Of a stretch of 64,000 nt of DNA, positions 1-10,355 are shown one piece after another. The DNA is from Rhizoclosmatium globosum (Eukaryota; Chytridiomycota; Chytridiomycetes; Chytridiales; Chytriomycetaceae): NCBI GenBank assembly GCA_002104985.1, contig MCGO01000038.1:310001-374000 (forward strand), read 5' to 3'. Each line of letters starts with the position of its first letter. Position 1 is the stretch's first letter. A program made the translations under genes and the position numbers. The notes below the pieces were generated by a model. The model was not told the DNA's origin. It searched no databases and saw only the letters and a list, made by a program, of their open reading frames with translations.

Positions 1-1584
1 AAGCTGTGTAGGTTTGTAACTAATGGTGGCTTTGGGACATGTGCATTCGACTTGTGGATTGACAATGCCGCATCAAAGACTGCGTGGACACCGCCTTGAG
101 AAATGATTTCTTGACGGCACTTTTCTGTAGATTATAAAATCAGGTTAGACTCAAGTTGATGGACGGTACAGACGTTTACCGTTTCTGACATGTTCATGAG
201 ACACATGGAGCCAAACAATTTCAGTAAATCACTCTTGGAACGCCTTTTGATGTTTTTCATCACCCTCGTGGGATTCATGGACAGCCATATGCTTCATACA
301 TACTTCAAGCGAGTGTACTTCTCCCTTGAAATTTGTTTGAACCATACTCCTAATTACAGAGCTAATTCCTTTTTTGGACATAATGTGCAAGCTGTTTGGT
401 TCTTAGGGCTATGTTAGTTTGATTTCGCATGATCAACAGTTACATACCTGATTGTGCTGCATATGAGCCCAATGCGAACAAAGCAGTGGTCAGAATATTA
501 CGATGATACGGAAAATTCTCGATAACTTTCAATATCTGGTCTATGATATCAATCTCCAATCGAGTCTCAGATCCAAGAACAGCTTCAAATGAGCCAACGC
601 AAAACAGGCTGTGATTTGAAATTTCTCGACATCATGAAACCTCTTCATTGCATCCAAGATTATGCTCTCCATTGGCCGCGTAAGTTTCAGTTGAACAAAG
701 GAAAACATTCCAACACAGTTGCTTGCTGCAGAGCACACTGACATGCTGTCTTCCATCGCGTAAATGCTTGAACAATACATTCTGTATACGAAGCAGCTAG
801 ATTCGTATTCAAGTGGCGCTTCGCACTCTTCACAAGAGCCGAGAGTGCATGAAGTCCTTGTACTTGCAAGTCCTCAACATCAACATGCAGCATCATCGCG
901 TCACGAATCAAAGCACACCCGCCACGTTGAACAATCATCCCAGCTGTGCTATCGCACTGGGCCAAGTTACTGATTATTGCACACATTTCCGTCTGGACTG
1001 TTTCTTCGTGAGCCCATTTGCGCATGTTGGCAAGTATCATGGATATATAAGATGTCTTTTGTTGTATGTAAGTTCGTGCAGATGAAACGTTTGAAAGGTT
1101 AGCAATGACGGCGCTGCTGTCAATTTGGATCTGGACTGATTCTGGATGGGCAGATATCATTTGGAATATGAGATCGATTCCGTTGTGAGATATAAATGAT
1201 GTTGCTGTCTCCTCTGTTCATGTTCATAAAATCAGAATTATCACTTGAAGAAGTACGAATAAGAAGTCATCATACCCATTCGAGAAAGGATCCGAAGAAG
1301 CTTTGCATTAATTGGACAAATGGGGCGAGCATTGGCTACAATCGCATGCTTTCGCAGAGAAGTCCAGAGTCTCGCCGATTTGAAGTGCCGTTTGAATCGG
1401 ACCTCCCACTGAATGTCTGAATGAATCATGAGTTGCGCAGTTTCAAATGGAAAGTCATACAGTTCTGAATCGGTGCAACATATGCAATGAATGATGCCAG
1501 ATATAAAGGAAGTCGCTTATGATGTGGGGTGTCAATTGAAAACGTTTCACTGATCTCCTTATGTATCCGTTTGACATCAAACAT
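1..1584 (-). CDS. Armadillo-repeat protein, 3' end beyond window, two internal frame breaks
   Basis: Minus-strand spliced gene running off the left edge. Exons inferred from GT-AG junctions that keep the repeat in phase: 1584-1461, 1416-1276, 1213-448, 401-264 and 124-1; introns are 44, 62, 46 and 139 bp. The translation is a run of armadillo repeats whose third helices recur with regular spacing (ALIRDAMML, ECIVQA/IYAME, ESIILDAMKRF, DQILKVIENF, GGVHAVFDAAL). ARM proteins are helical scaffolds for protein binding; the specific role here is not recognisable. The repeat changes frame twice inside exon 3, near 764 and near 595. Each time one missing base restores the repeat, so these are sequence errors or early decay. 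The start at 1584 is the first Met of the upstream open frame and lies 84 bp from the divergent CATIP-like start. Family ARM: confident; orthology unknown. Confidence 0.6.
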
Positions 1585-1668
1585 GGCCGACCAGCTTTCT
1601 ATTAGTATCTGGAGGTTTGACGTGCCTCTGAGGTTTCTCCTGAAATTGTCACGGAAACAAAAAGACGA

Positions 1669-2993
1669 ATGGCAACACAGAACGTCAGTCAGCTGATTGC
1701 AAACCTGCACGGTATGAACTAAAACAACACTGAGTCTATTTATTGAGTAATACTTATTACAGGTAAACCATTGAGTGCGATTTGTTTCTCTGAAGAACAG
1801 CAAGTTTGTGATTCTGAAACACACCAACCAATCGGTCATATAAAAATCGATGTGGGCGTCACAAGCTACAAAGAGACTCCTTGCTATTTCGTTAGTGTTG
1901 TCCGAGAGATAAATCGCGTTGGAGAAGGGCAATATATGTGGACAGTGTCGTCATATGTATCTCCAGAGCTCGAGACTCTCACTGAGTCCGTTTACGACGT
2001 TCTTACTTTACCTGACGGCCGTGTTGACGAAAAAATCACTGAGGCAGTAAGGGAGATAGGTCAATTTGACACTGGAAGTTATATGGTCATCACGGAAACG
2101 ATGACTGGAGTTGAGGATCCGTTCGAGACTATTGTGACGTTGAAGAAAGACGATGAACAGTTGCTTTTATCAGGTAACTTAGATTGTCTCGTCGTCTTAA
2201 TATTCACGAGGAATCAGGTGCTGAATTTATTCTGAACCGTATCCTGGCACGTAGTGAAGCAGAGCTGGAAGTTACAGCATATAAATATCATAGCAAAGCA
2301 CTCTACAAAGCATACTATTCGACAGAACAGGTGCAGCCCGAAGCATCACCTGCCCAAACCCCATTATCCGGTCAAAGACCTATTCAACTTGAAACCTTGA
2401 CGAAAATATCAATGACAGCTGAGAAAGAGAATCTCAATTTTGTGCCAACTAGACGCGGCTCAAAACTAGAAGCTGTGAAGAAAGAAGAAGCCCAAACTGA
2501 TGGACTCATTACCACTGATTTTGATTCGTCCTTCACCGCAATTGTCAACAAAGCGATTTCTCATGACGAAGGTTTAAACCAAGGCCTTGTGACTACACTA
2601 TCATACGAAGCAAAACTCACGCACTCAGGGCTTTGTCTGTTTCTTCAAGGTTCGGGGGATTTTTGGAGCTAGATTATTATGCTGAGAAAGTAGGAGGCTC
2701 TAAAAAAGGTGTGTAGCGTATTTTGGAATTAAGAGTGTTGATACATTGTATGGCAGCGGTTTTGGCGGTTCCTCTCGAAGAAGGATCCAACAAATTAACT
2801 TTGGTGGGAACGTTGAATTAATCTCTGAGTTCAAACAACGAAAAGCTGAAATCAAGCGATCTCACACACATATATCAAGGAGCATCCAGAGTTGCAAGAA
2901 ATTATGAGTGACTATGTGCAACACATCCTTTTGAAACGACCAGACGACGTGTATACGTTCACTCAAAATTGGATGACGAAGCCTCAGCCATAA
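1669..2993 (+). CDS. CATIP: CATIP-like protein (ciliogenesis-associated TTC17-interacting protein)
   Basis: Spliced plus-strand gene. Exon 1 is 1669-1711 and exon 2 is 1763-2173; the intron at 2174-2217 restores phase into an exon reading SGAEFILNRILARSE. The N-terminal part (CFSEEQQVCDSE, YFVSVV, then ELETLTESVYDV) follows the order of animal CATIP, and the C-terminus (ELISEFKQRKAEIK, KEHPELQEIMSDY, LLKRPDDVYTF) matches its terminal region, which resembles a dimerisation/docking helix. CATIP is known in animals as an actin-linked factor for cilium formation, so the gene suggests a flagellated life stage. Between about 2640 and 2765 the junctions are not resolved, and the frame slips by one base near 2870 between SHTH and YIKEHPEL. 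Identification is from remembered family sequence; no alignment was run. Confidence 0.6.
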
Positions 2994-3050
2994 TTATCTC
3001 TTTATTCCTTCTCGTTTATTTATTTGAAAAAAAAGTACCCTATCTTCATC

Positions 3051-3636
3051 ATGTCCTCTCCTTCAAATCCAATGGCTGCAATCATTGCACTCGCTTTCAG
3101 TCTCAGTGTCGGAATTCTATTAGTCGTGTTATCCTCGGCTCTATACAGGTAAACAAGTACGAAAGGGTATCCCACAGCTTTGGCTTAGACATCGTCACAG
3201 CAACTGGCTTCCACTTCTTGTTGTGCTCACATACGTTTTGGCTCCGATTCCAAACTGGGTTTGCAAACGACTTGCAGGAAACAGCGACTACTTTTCGGAT
3301 GACAACAGGTGGAGGATTGGAAGTTGAAAAACGCCCTGACCCAAATTACGTAGAGGCATTCTGGAGACTGGATACTTTATGACAAGTGTTTTTGTGGTGT
3401 CTGGAGTCGGTACGTGAACTTATTCGAGGAGCATTGCTGACTTATAAGCTTAGGACTTCCCCTTGTCTTGGCGCACTCTGGGCTGGTAATTGCTGTTTCT
3501 TCGTGGTACAATATCTGAATAACTGTAGATTACTGTTATGGCTATGTATTTGTCCTTGACGGGAGGTGTTATGATCTATTTGACCATTCTTGGTTACATC
3601 AAGTTCTTTGTAACAGTCGACGATGGCTCGTTTTGA
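3051..3636 (+). CDS. VPS55: VPS55-family endosomal membrane protein
   Basis: Five exons: 3051-3148, 3201-3308, 3354-3409, 3454-3485 and 3529-3636, with GT-AG introns of 43-52 bp that keep the frame throughout. The product is a small four-helix membrane protein. Visible signatures are an N-terminal helix ending LLVVLSSALYS, then NWLPLLVVLTYVLAPIPNW, the short linker DDNRGILETGYFMTS, GLPLVLAHSGL and a last helix MIYLTILGYIKFF before a short acidic tail. These are the diagnostic blocks of VPS55/OB-RGRP (LEPROT) proteins, which act with VPS68 in late-endosome to vacuole traffic. The gene is intact, unlike its neighbours on both sides. It converges with CSN1, whose stop lies 47 bp away. Confidence 0.9.
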
Positions 3637-3683
3637 ATGTATCATATTCCACAAATCATGTCAAATAAAGCAAACTTCCATCT

Positions 3684-5543
3684 TCAAGCCATCATACGAT
3701 TCTGGTATCGATCAGCCCTGTCGCCTCTCTCTCCTCGTTCTTTCTCGCCAAATTCAGCATGGGGTGCTTCAACAAACATATCTTGCTTCATCAAGCTTGC
3801 ACGCAACAAGAGGAAACTGGCTTGCTTGACATACTCGTCGCCCATCTTGATTGTCTTTTCAAACATAACATTTCGCTTGTCTGATTTGTTGATTCTTAGA
3901 ATCTGGGAAGGCAATTGGTTAGAATAGCCGACCAAAAGGGGTTTATGGGCGAACCTTATTGTGGCTGTCAATGCGAGCCTTGACGACTCCATCGCTAACT
4001 AAGTTAGCGACCTCGCTTTCAAGTAAAGCTACATCCGTTTCCGAGCTACTACCACCAAACGCAACACTCATTTTCTTCAAGTCAACAGCTTCAAATGGAT
4101 GAATGTATTGGACTATGGCTCTGCGACGAATCAAGGTGTAGAGTTGAGGAATATGTGAGTTCAGGTACATATCCAAGAGGAAAGTTGGCTACAGAGAGAC
4201 GGGTTAGAGATCTATCAGCTATGACTATGGTCATACTTTGAGAGTTTCCAAGGCTTCCAAACAAACTCCATAACGAGCATTGTAAAACCCTCCCAGAACT
4301 TCATCCCGAAGCTTTGGATCAGCAAGCTCCAAAAATTGTTTCATGACAGGGTTGTCGATAATCTTGCTTTTGATTTCTGCGCGTTCAAAGGTGGCGAGAC
4401 TGAAGAGTGCGAGGTAATTTGCAATGTCGGCAGCCGCAATCACCTACAATTCGTTAGGCGCTTTAGAAAATCGAGCAATTTAACGATCTTAATTAAAACA
4501 ATACCTCCGTGTATCTTCCAATGATCTCAGGGCCCACTTCTAAAAAGGAACGAGCTGCGGACTTGAACTTTCCTGCATCCAAATGCACCAGACCCATACA
4601 GCACTTTAACTTTGACAAAAGCAATTGACGGGAAGTATCGATATTTACTGGACTAGTTGCAGCCGGTGCAGTAGCCGAAACAGGAGTAGCAGTTGGATCA
4701 GGTGTTGATTCTGCTTCATGACATAACTCTGCACGTGAGAGAAGTTGCGTTGATCACACTAACTTTGATAACGTTGAAACACATGTCCAGAACATGTTTG
4801 GCAGTAGAGCAGTAATCACGGGTACGGGAGTAGCATTTCAGTGCACTAGCCAAATCTCCACATGCATAGAAATGATCACCGAGGTCCTGGTGTCCCATCT
4901 AAAAGAACACAAGTATCAAACAGATGGAACATAGTATATATACGCGAACAAACCCGGATGGACTCTTTAATCAAGTTGCTCTTGTAGTTTTTGAGCTCAG
5001 CGTCAAGTTTGTCTGACGTGGCTCTCGCACGTTTGGCCGTTTCTTCAATCCAATTTTGATCGATTTTGAAGGAAGAGTTTTGGTTGTGTTCAGTGGCGAA
5101 TCTGTGAGCCAATGCAGCGTATTTGGTTGTGTTGAGCGTTGTTGACTTGATGTCTTCGAGAGCAATTGCGAGAGACTCTTTTGCAAGGGGAGGACACACG
5201 TCGGCAATGAACTCGAGCCTGGCAATGCGGGAATGGCCTGTGCAACGAAAGAGTCAGTCCCACCCAAACAACATCCACCGACAAAGGGTCTGAGCCACAC
5301 AGTCAGACCCCGATCCCTTTCAAATAACATTCGACAGAGAAAGCGAGGATCGAAAGAGGGTGGCTGTCAAGTGGATACCTTTGTAGTTCGCAATGTACGA
5401 GTCCAAGTCAATCGCACCAACAAGCGCATTCGCTGACGCAGGAATCGCAACGGCCGTTCGAGTGTTCTGCAATTAAATCAACACCAATTCGAATCTACAA
5501 ACGCAGCAAAGGAAAGGACCCGCACCTCACTCCGAATGTCCAT
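3684..5543 (-). CDS. CSN1: COP9 signalosome subunit 1 (PCI domain)
   Basis: Minus-strand gene. Exon 1 encodes MDIRSE and joins [15 protein letters not shown]; the following exons read [19 protein letters not shown], the RPN7-type block [11 protein letters not shown]...[41 protein letters not shown] and NVIKVSV. The C-terminal PCI winged helix follows ([28 protein letters not shown]) and a tail ending [11 protein letters not shown]1 is a scaffold subunit of the signalosome that removes NEDD8 from cullins. Between about 4709 and 4747 the conserved segment SHVQSYVMK is in a different frame from VSVINA before it and AESTPD after it. Single missing bases explain both shifts, which suggests sequence error in an essential-type gene. 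The start codon is 30 bp from the divergent RPAP3 start. Confidence 0.85.
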
Positions 5544-5573
5544 CGAGTTCTTTTAAAAACTTTAACAAAACAA

Positions 5574-7681
5574 ATGCTGAGCTCTGTGTCAATGTCCTCA
5601 CCCGCTCAAACAACACAAACAACAACAAAAGACTCGTCGTTCGAAGCAGCCCTTCTCGTCCGCCAAAACGCCGAAGAAACTCAGCGCCAAATCAAAGAAC
5701 TTCTCGCTTGGGAAAAGGACGTCAAAACAAAGGAACCAAAAGCTACAAAACAGCAACTTGCACCTCCACCGGTGCGGAGTTTGAAGAAAGATGATGCAGT
5801 TCCAGAGAAACCACAGCGTATTAAAGCTTATGATTATCGTGCTTGGGACAAGTTTGATGTGGTATGTCTACTCTGTTCCCTTCTTCTCAACTGTCAATAC
5901 ACTTTCTTATGGCTGTCAAAAGGATGCCGAAATTACGAAAGTTGACTCTGAGGACTCGTCGTCTGCTGCAATGAAGGATACTCGGTTTGAAACGATGGAA
6001 ACAACCACCGAATCTCCAGAACAACTGGAACTCAGACTCGAATCTTCACTAATGGAGAAAGAAAAGGGGAATGCTTATTTCAAAAAGGGTGATTATACCA
6101 AGGCAATCAAGGCTTACTCAAAGAGTTTGAAGCTAAACCCAGAGAATATCCTTGTTCTTGGCAATAGGTAAACCTACATAGTGCTTCATTCTATCATTTT
6201 TGTTTCTCTAATACAACGCCCCAGAGCCATGACATATTTGAAGCTCAATGACTTTGAAAGGCTGAGGCAGACTGTACTGCGGTGTTGGAAGTCGATCCAA
6301 AGAATGTCAAGGCGCTCTGGAGACGTGGCGTCGCTCGACACGAATCGGGCTCAAATCTCGCTGGAGCAAAAAAGGGTGCGTTTGCGTCGATAGAAAATGA
6401 ATGGGGGTTTTAATTCACGCAACAGATTTGGATATGGCTCTCGTTCTAGAGCCAACTAATGCATCGGTCAAACAAGAGCTAGCAAAGCTGACAAACGCAA
6501 TGTCTGCGGCAAAAGCGTCCAAGAAGGTGACTTAAGATACTGATTGCAACAGCAGCTTACAATCTTCATTAGCCTGTCACTCAAAATACAGCTGCTAAAC
6601 AAGTTCGCCGACGAGTTGACATAATTGAGGTCGGTGATGCAAAAGCATATTCTGCTCCAGGATCAACACAACCTTCGTCTGCCCTTCTTGACTCTGATAT
6701 TCTTTCGACGAACACCGAACTCCAAAACGATATTCAATTCCAGCATCAAACGCCTCGAAATACTCCACTCATTGTGTCACTTGATGATTCGGCGGTTACA
6801 CCACCAGAAATCACTCAAAGGCGGACAAATCCCCAGAAATTCGTGCACCAATTCGTGGTCACTCTATTCAGCTACAAACGAAGTCTCCCACCACAAATCA
6901 TGAAAGTAATTTGAAAAATCAGTCCAACTCATCAGTCCAATCAGCTTCCGTCATTCATGAAACACTTGAACCAAAATCACAGTCTACTTTTCTGAATATT
7001 GTACCTATTGACTCCCAGACATCCAGATAAGGATATGGAAATTACGTTGACGGCGAAAACATTGCCTCCGCAAAGCAGATTGATAACCGAAGTACAAGAA
7101 ATTACGTCGCCACCACCGATTTCAGAATCCAAACAAAGTCTGAGCAAACTCCAACCATCAAGCCCCCAACATCAATGTTTGAGTTTGAACTCGAATGGAA
7201 AAATCGTAAGAATAGCTTAGAAGCTCTTTATGTTCTTATCAAAGTGAGAAACCTATATGCAGTTGTTGAGAGTTATTAATTGGTTTCTTCATAGTCAATT
7301 GAGCCAAGATCCTTCCGAGCCATTTTCAAAACATCCCTTGAATCTCAGTACTTGATCAAAATTATTGAAGTTTTGAATAAGTATACACATGGTAATACCT
7401 GTTTTTCTGGCTATTTTCAAAACTAATGTGAAATAGCAATGAACCCCTCAGGCTCTGTACGATATATTGGAGGGATTAAGCCTTGTTGACAGATTTGCAA
7501 TGAACATTAAATTCTGTGGATCAAAGGACAAGCAGGGTAAGCCAAACATGGTTATATCTTTGTCATCTAATCTCTTGTTCAGTCATCAAGGAATTATTTG
7601 AACACCTTTCTCAGAATAGCTCTTCTTTGACTGTCAGCCCAGAGAGTGTCTTGGTGTTGAAGTCCAAATTCCGAGTTTAAA
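5574..7681 (+). CDS. RPAP3: RNA polymerase II-associated protein 3-like (TPR cochaperone)
   Basis: The N-terminus has the NAEETQRQIKELLAWEKDV and YDYRAWDKFDV blocks of RPAP3. A TPR array follows (EKGNAYFKKGDYTKAIKAYS, LKLNPENILVLGNRAMTYL, then VDPKNVKALWRRGVARHES). The C-terminal RPAP3_C domain reads MFEFELEWKN, SFRAIFKTSLESQYLIKII and ILEGLSLVDRFAMNIKFCG. RPAP3 recruits HSP90 to the R2TP complex for assembly of RNA polymerases, snoRNPs and, in ciliates and animals, dynein arms. At least two frame breaks occur: near 6258, where DFEK/AEADCTAVLEV needs one extra A in an A-run, and near 7450, where MNP/QALYDILEG needs an extra base. A third probable one lies near 6820. The alternative start at 5592 (MSSPAQ) would widen the 30-bp gap to CSN1 slightly. 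Confidence 0.85.
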
Positions 7682-8203
7682 AATAAACTTTTTGCCTATG
7701 GTATCCATGTTACTAATTTACGATTTATACACCGAATACGATGGTGAACTTGGTTCAACGACCTGAAATGGTGAGTTGGTTGTTTTTCGGGTTATATGCC
7801 ACGCCAAATGAATTTAATTATTTAATCCAAAGAAAGAAATAGAAATAAATTCCCTTAGTATTAGTCAATTCGCCTCTGATTCCTCTTGCACATAGAAAAG
7901 AACTGGAATGGAGAAGCGAGAATCTTTTCGAATTTCTTTACTCCATCAAACTTTCATAAGTGATTGGTTGTATCCGGACACCTCATGGAATTCATACGAG
8001 TGAAATGGAGAGAGCTCGTTGTAGTTTCAAGTCAAGCGATCAAAACGAACTGAAATCAATTGAGCTGGGAATGACGGCAATATCAATAGGGAGTTGGAAT
8101 GTCTTGGTCTGGAAATTGGTCGTCGGCAAATCTGGATGGAGAAGGGTGAGAGGCTATTCTGGAGAGATTTTCTAGAGATTTTCTTATCGCCACCTGAGGA
8201 ACA
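7682..8203. other. Intergenic region, no gene seen
   Basis: AT-rich stretch between the RPAP3 stop and the next transcription-factor start. The reading frames present are short and lack codon or domain signals. It presumably holds the RPAP3 3' end and the promoter of the downstream zinc-cluster gene; no specific motif is recognised. Confidence 0.5.
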
Positions 8204-10355
8204 ATGAGCTCGATTGTATCCCATCGACTGCCAAAGATCCGAAACTGTGATGAATGCCGACGGCATAACAAAGCATGCTCAAAGGACCCTGATGGCTGTG
8301 TCAGTTGCAAGCGAAAAGGGATCAAGTGTGTATACATAAATCAGCCACCTCAGTAAGACCCATCTCAATAGCCAGCCCCATTGAACTTATCTCCGACATC
8401 AACTCTGCCACAGAAAAGCCGCAGAAGTCTCAGGGACTATTGAGGACGCTAACGATTTGGAATTAGGCTTAGGAGATGTACTATCTCCTGTCTCAGTTCC
8501 ATCCACTTCGTCAGCAACTCTGTCACCATTCAGTTTCACCAACGACTTGATGCATATGAACAGTGCCGTCTGGAACAATCAAGTGCAATCAAATTATTAT
8601 CCAATCAATCCAGTACTCCAACGTTACGTCACCGCCTTTGAGACGCCCCTGGAAGATTTCGAAGATCCCGCTATGCAGTTGGAGGACCCAGATCTCATGC
8701 CAACAGTCGATGATTGGCTACTCGTGTACAATCATTATACAAACAGCTCTGATGGATCAATCAAATTGAACTCTATGATTGATATCGAAAGTCTCTTGCG
8801 TGAATACTTCCATCGACCCGCTGTCTGGCGGTGAGGATATTTTATATATATCAAGTACGTAATACTGAATGTGGTATCAGCCTGATTCTTTGCTGTCGAG
8901 CGTTGCAAGCAAAGTTCAACAGATCCGAAGGGCCAGGGAATAAACTGGAGCTGAACTACTATCGACGCGCACGGAAAGCTTTTTTCCGAGCTGATGCTAG
9001 TTCTTCTGTTGATGTCATCATGTCGTACTTTTTCATGCATGTTCATGCTCGAGGTATTTTTGTGGAAAGCACTGTGAACTTGTAAATTGATTTAACTTCA
9101 ATATTCTAGACATTGGCGAGCAGGATCTTGGAGAGCAATGTCTCATTGCCGCTTTGAAGATGCTCCTTGAATTGAAAATGGATGTCGATCCAGACGACTC
9201 ACCATGGTTATTTCATTTAAGTCCTCGACAAAAAGAAGAACGACGGAGAATATTTTATGTCCTGCATAGTCAATACTGCATTGCTAGGTCGTATTCACCA
9301 GATCCCATTGAACTCAACCTTATCAGCGATAGCGTTAAAGTACCCTCACAAGTATATGATCCGCGCCCAGTTTTCTTGGACGTGGGTTCAACGTTTCCTG
9401 TAGTAGCCAAGTTTGAAGCCGAGTTGATGAGTCTGGTTGGAACCATCCGCCAATCGTATTCTCTTCCACCAAGTTCCGTTCATGACTTATTGATAAAAGC
9501 AAGAGCCGGAGGTCCAGCGACAGATCGTTTGCTCACTCTTCACGCCTCTATACCTCCGCAATATCTCTTTCAATTCGACGACGCAAGAAGGATATCTCCA
9601 TCTGACGAATCTCGATTTATGGTAGAGGTATCCAACCACCAAGGCGAAGTTTTCGGTCTTAATACGTATTACCTGTCAACAATTTCCGTGTTTTACAGGC
9701 CAATTATGTTTCTGACGTGTTGTCGCTCTGGTCGACCGATGTATCTCAGTGACGAGCACCAAGGAATGATTTTAAACGCTACAAAGCGATGTATTGACGC
9801 TGCGTGGAGGATATCGTCACTCGTTGGATTTTTCGACTATATGGAAAGCGGAGAGGGAAAGAATAGAGTACCAGAGAATGAGCAGGAACTGTACAGTATT
9901 TACGGAGGATCTCTTGGCATATTTGAAGCGTTTATCACATTATGGTTTGTGGCATGTCGAATGGATCCGCAGTGGGTTGTTTTAGCTTCATTGCACGGTT
10001 TCAACAATGAATTATTGCGCGATCGATTGAGGTGGCTGTTGGAGGTGAAAAAGAGACTGGGTACAAAAAATCAAAGTGAACCTATTGTTAAGGCGATGGA
10101 AGTGATGTTGAAGAAGTGGAATTACTTGCTGGATGTGGTGGAAAACTGATGGAATCACATAATGTTCATACAGCAGAGACTATTGAATTGGGGATGAACT
10201 TGCTGAAACTTGATGCTGCGGAATATTCAAAGTCAGTTATTGATCCATGGTGTTACATGGGTTTTCTAGGCCTCGAAATTGGTCATGCACGGAATCTTGT
10301 ATGGAAAGGACGAAAAGAGGAGTCTTGGCGCTTATTCTGGAAGTTGAATATGTGA
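8204..10355 (+). CDS. Zn2Cys6 transcription factor, single zinc cluster
   Basis: The start is set by the zinc cluster, which begins 18 residues after the Met at 8204: CDECRRHNKAC, then CVSCKRKGIKC, a normal single Zn2Cys6 DNA-binding cluster. Introns at about 8354-8416, 8834-8880 and 9053-9109 join it to an acidic linker with LEDPDLMPTVDDW. The PF04082-like regulatory domain follows (RARKAFFRA, VDPDDSPWLF, LSPRQKEERRRIFY) and the C-terminus is EESWRLFWKLNM. The same blocks occur in the three double-cluster factors of this window, so this is a divergent paralogue with only one cluster. The frame breaks once near 10125: the upstream frame ends at 10149 while the conserved C-terminus continues in another frame to 10355. 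Target genes cannot be read from the sequence. Confidence 0.8.

Noticed and set aside
180..263. An in-frame TGA at 229-231 that first seemed to be a premature stop in the ARM gene
   Set aside because: A longer intron (125-263) with a GTGATG donor removes it and gives perfect armadillo spacing, so it is intronic.
1417..1460. Apparent stop and frame change in the first exons of the ARM gene
   Set aside because: A 44-bp intron with GTATGA donor and TTCAG acceptor explains it.
2174..2217. Apparent frameshift in the CATIP-like gene
   Set aside because: It is a 44-bp GT-AG intron that restores phase (LLLS/GAEF).
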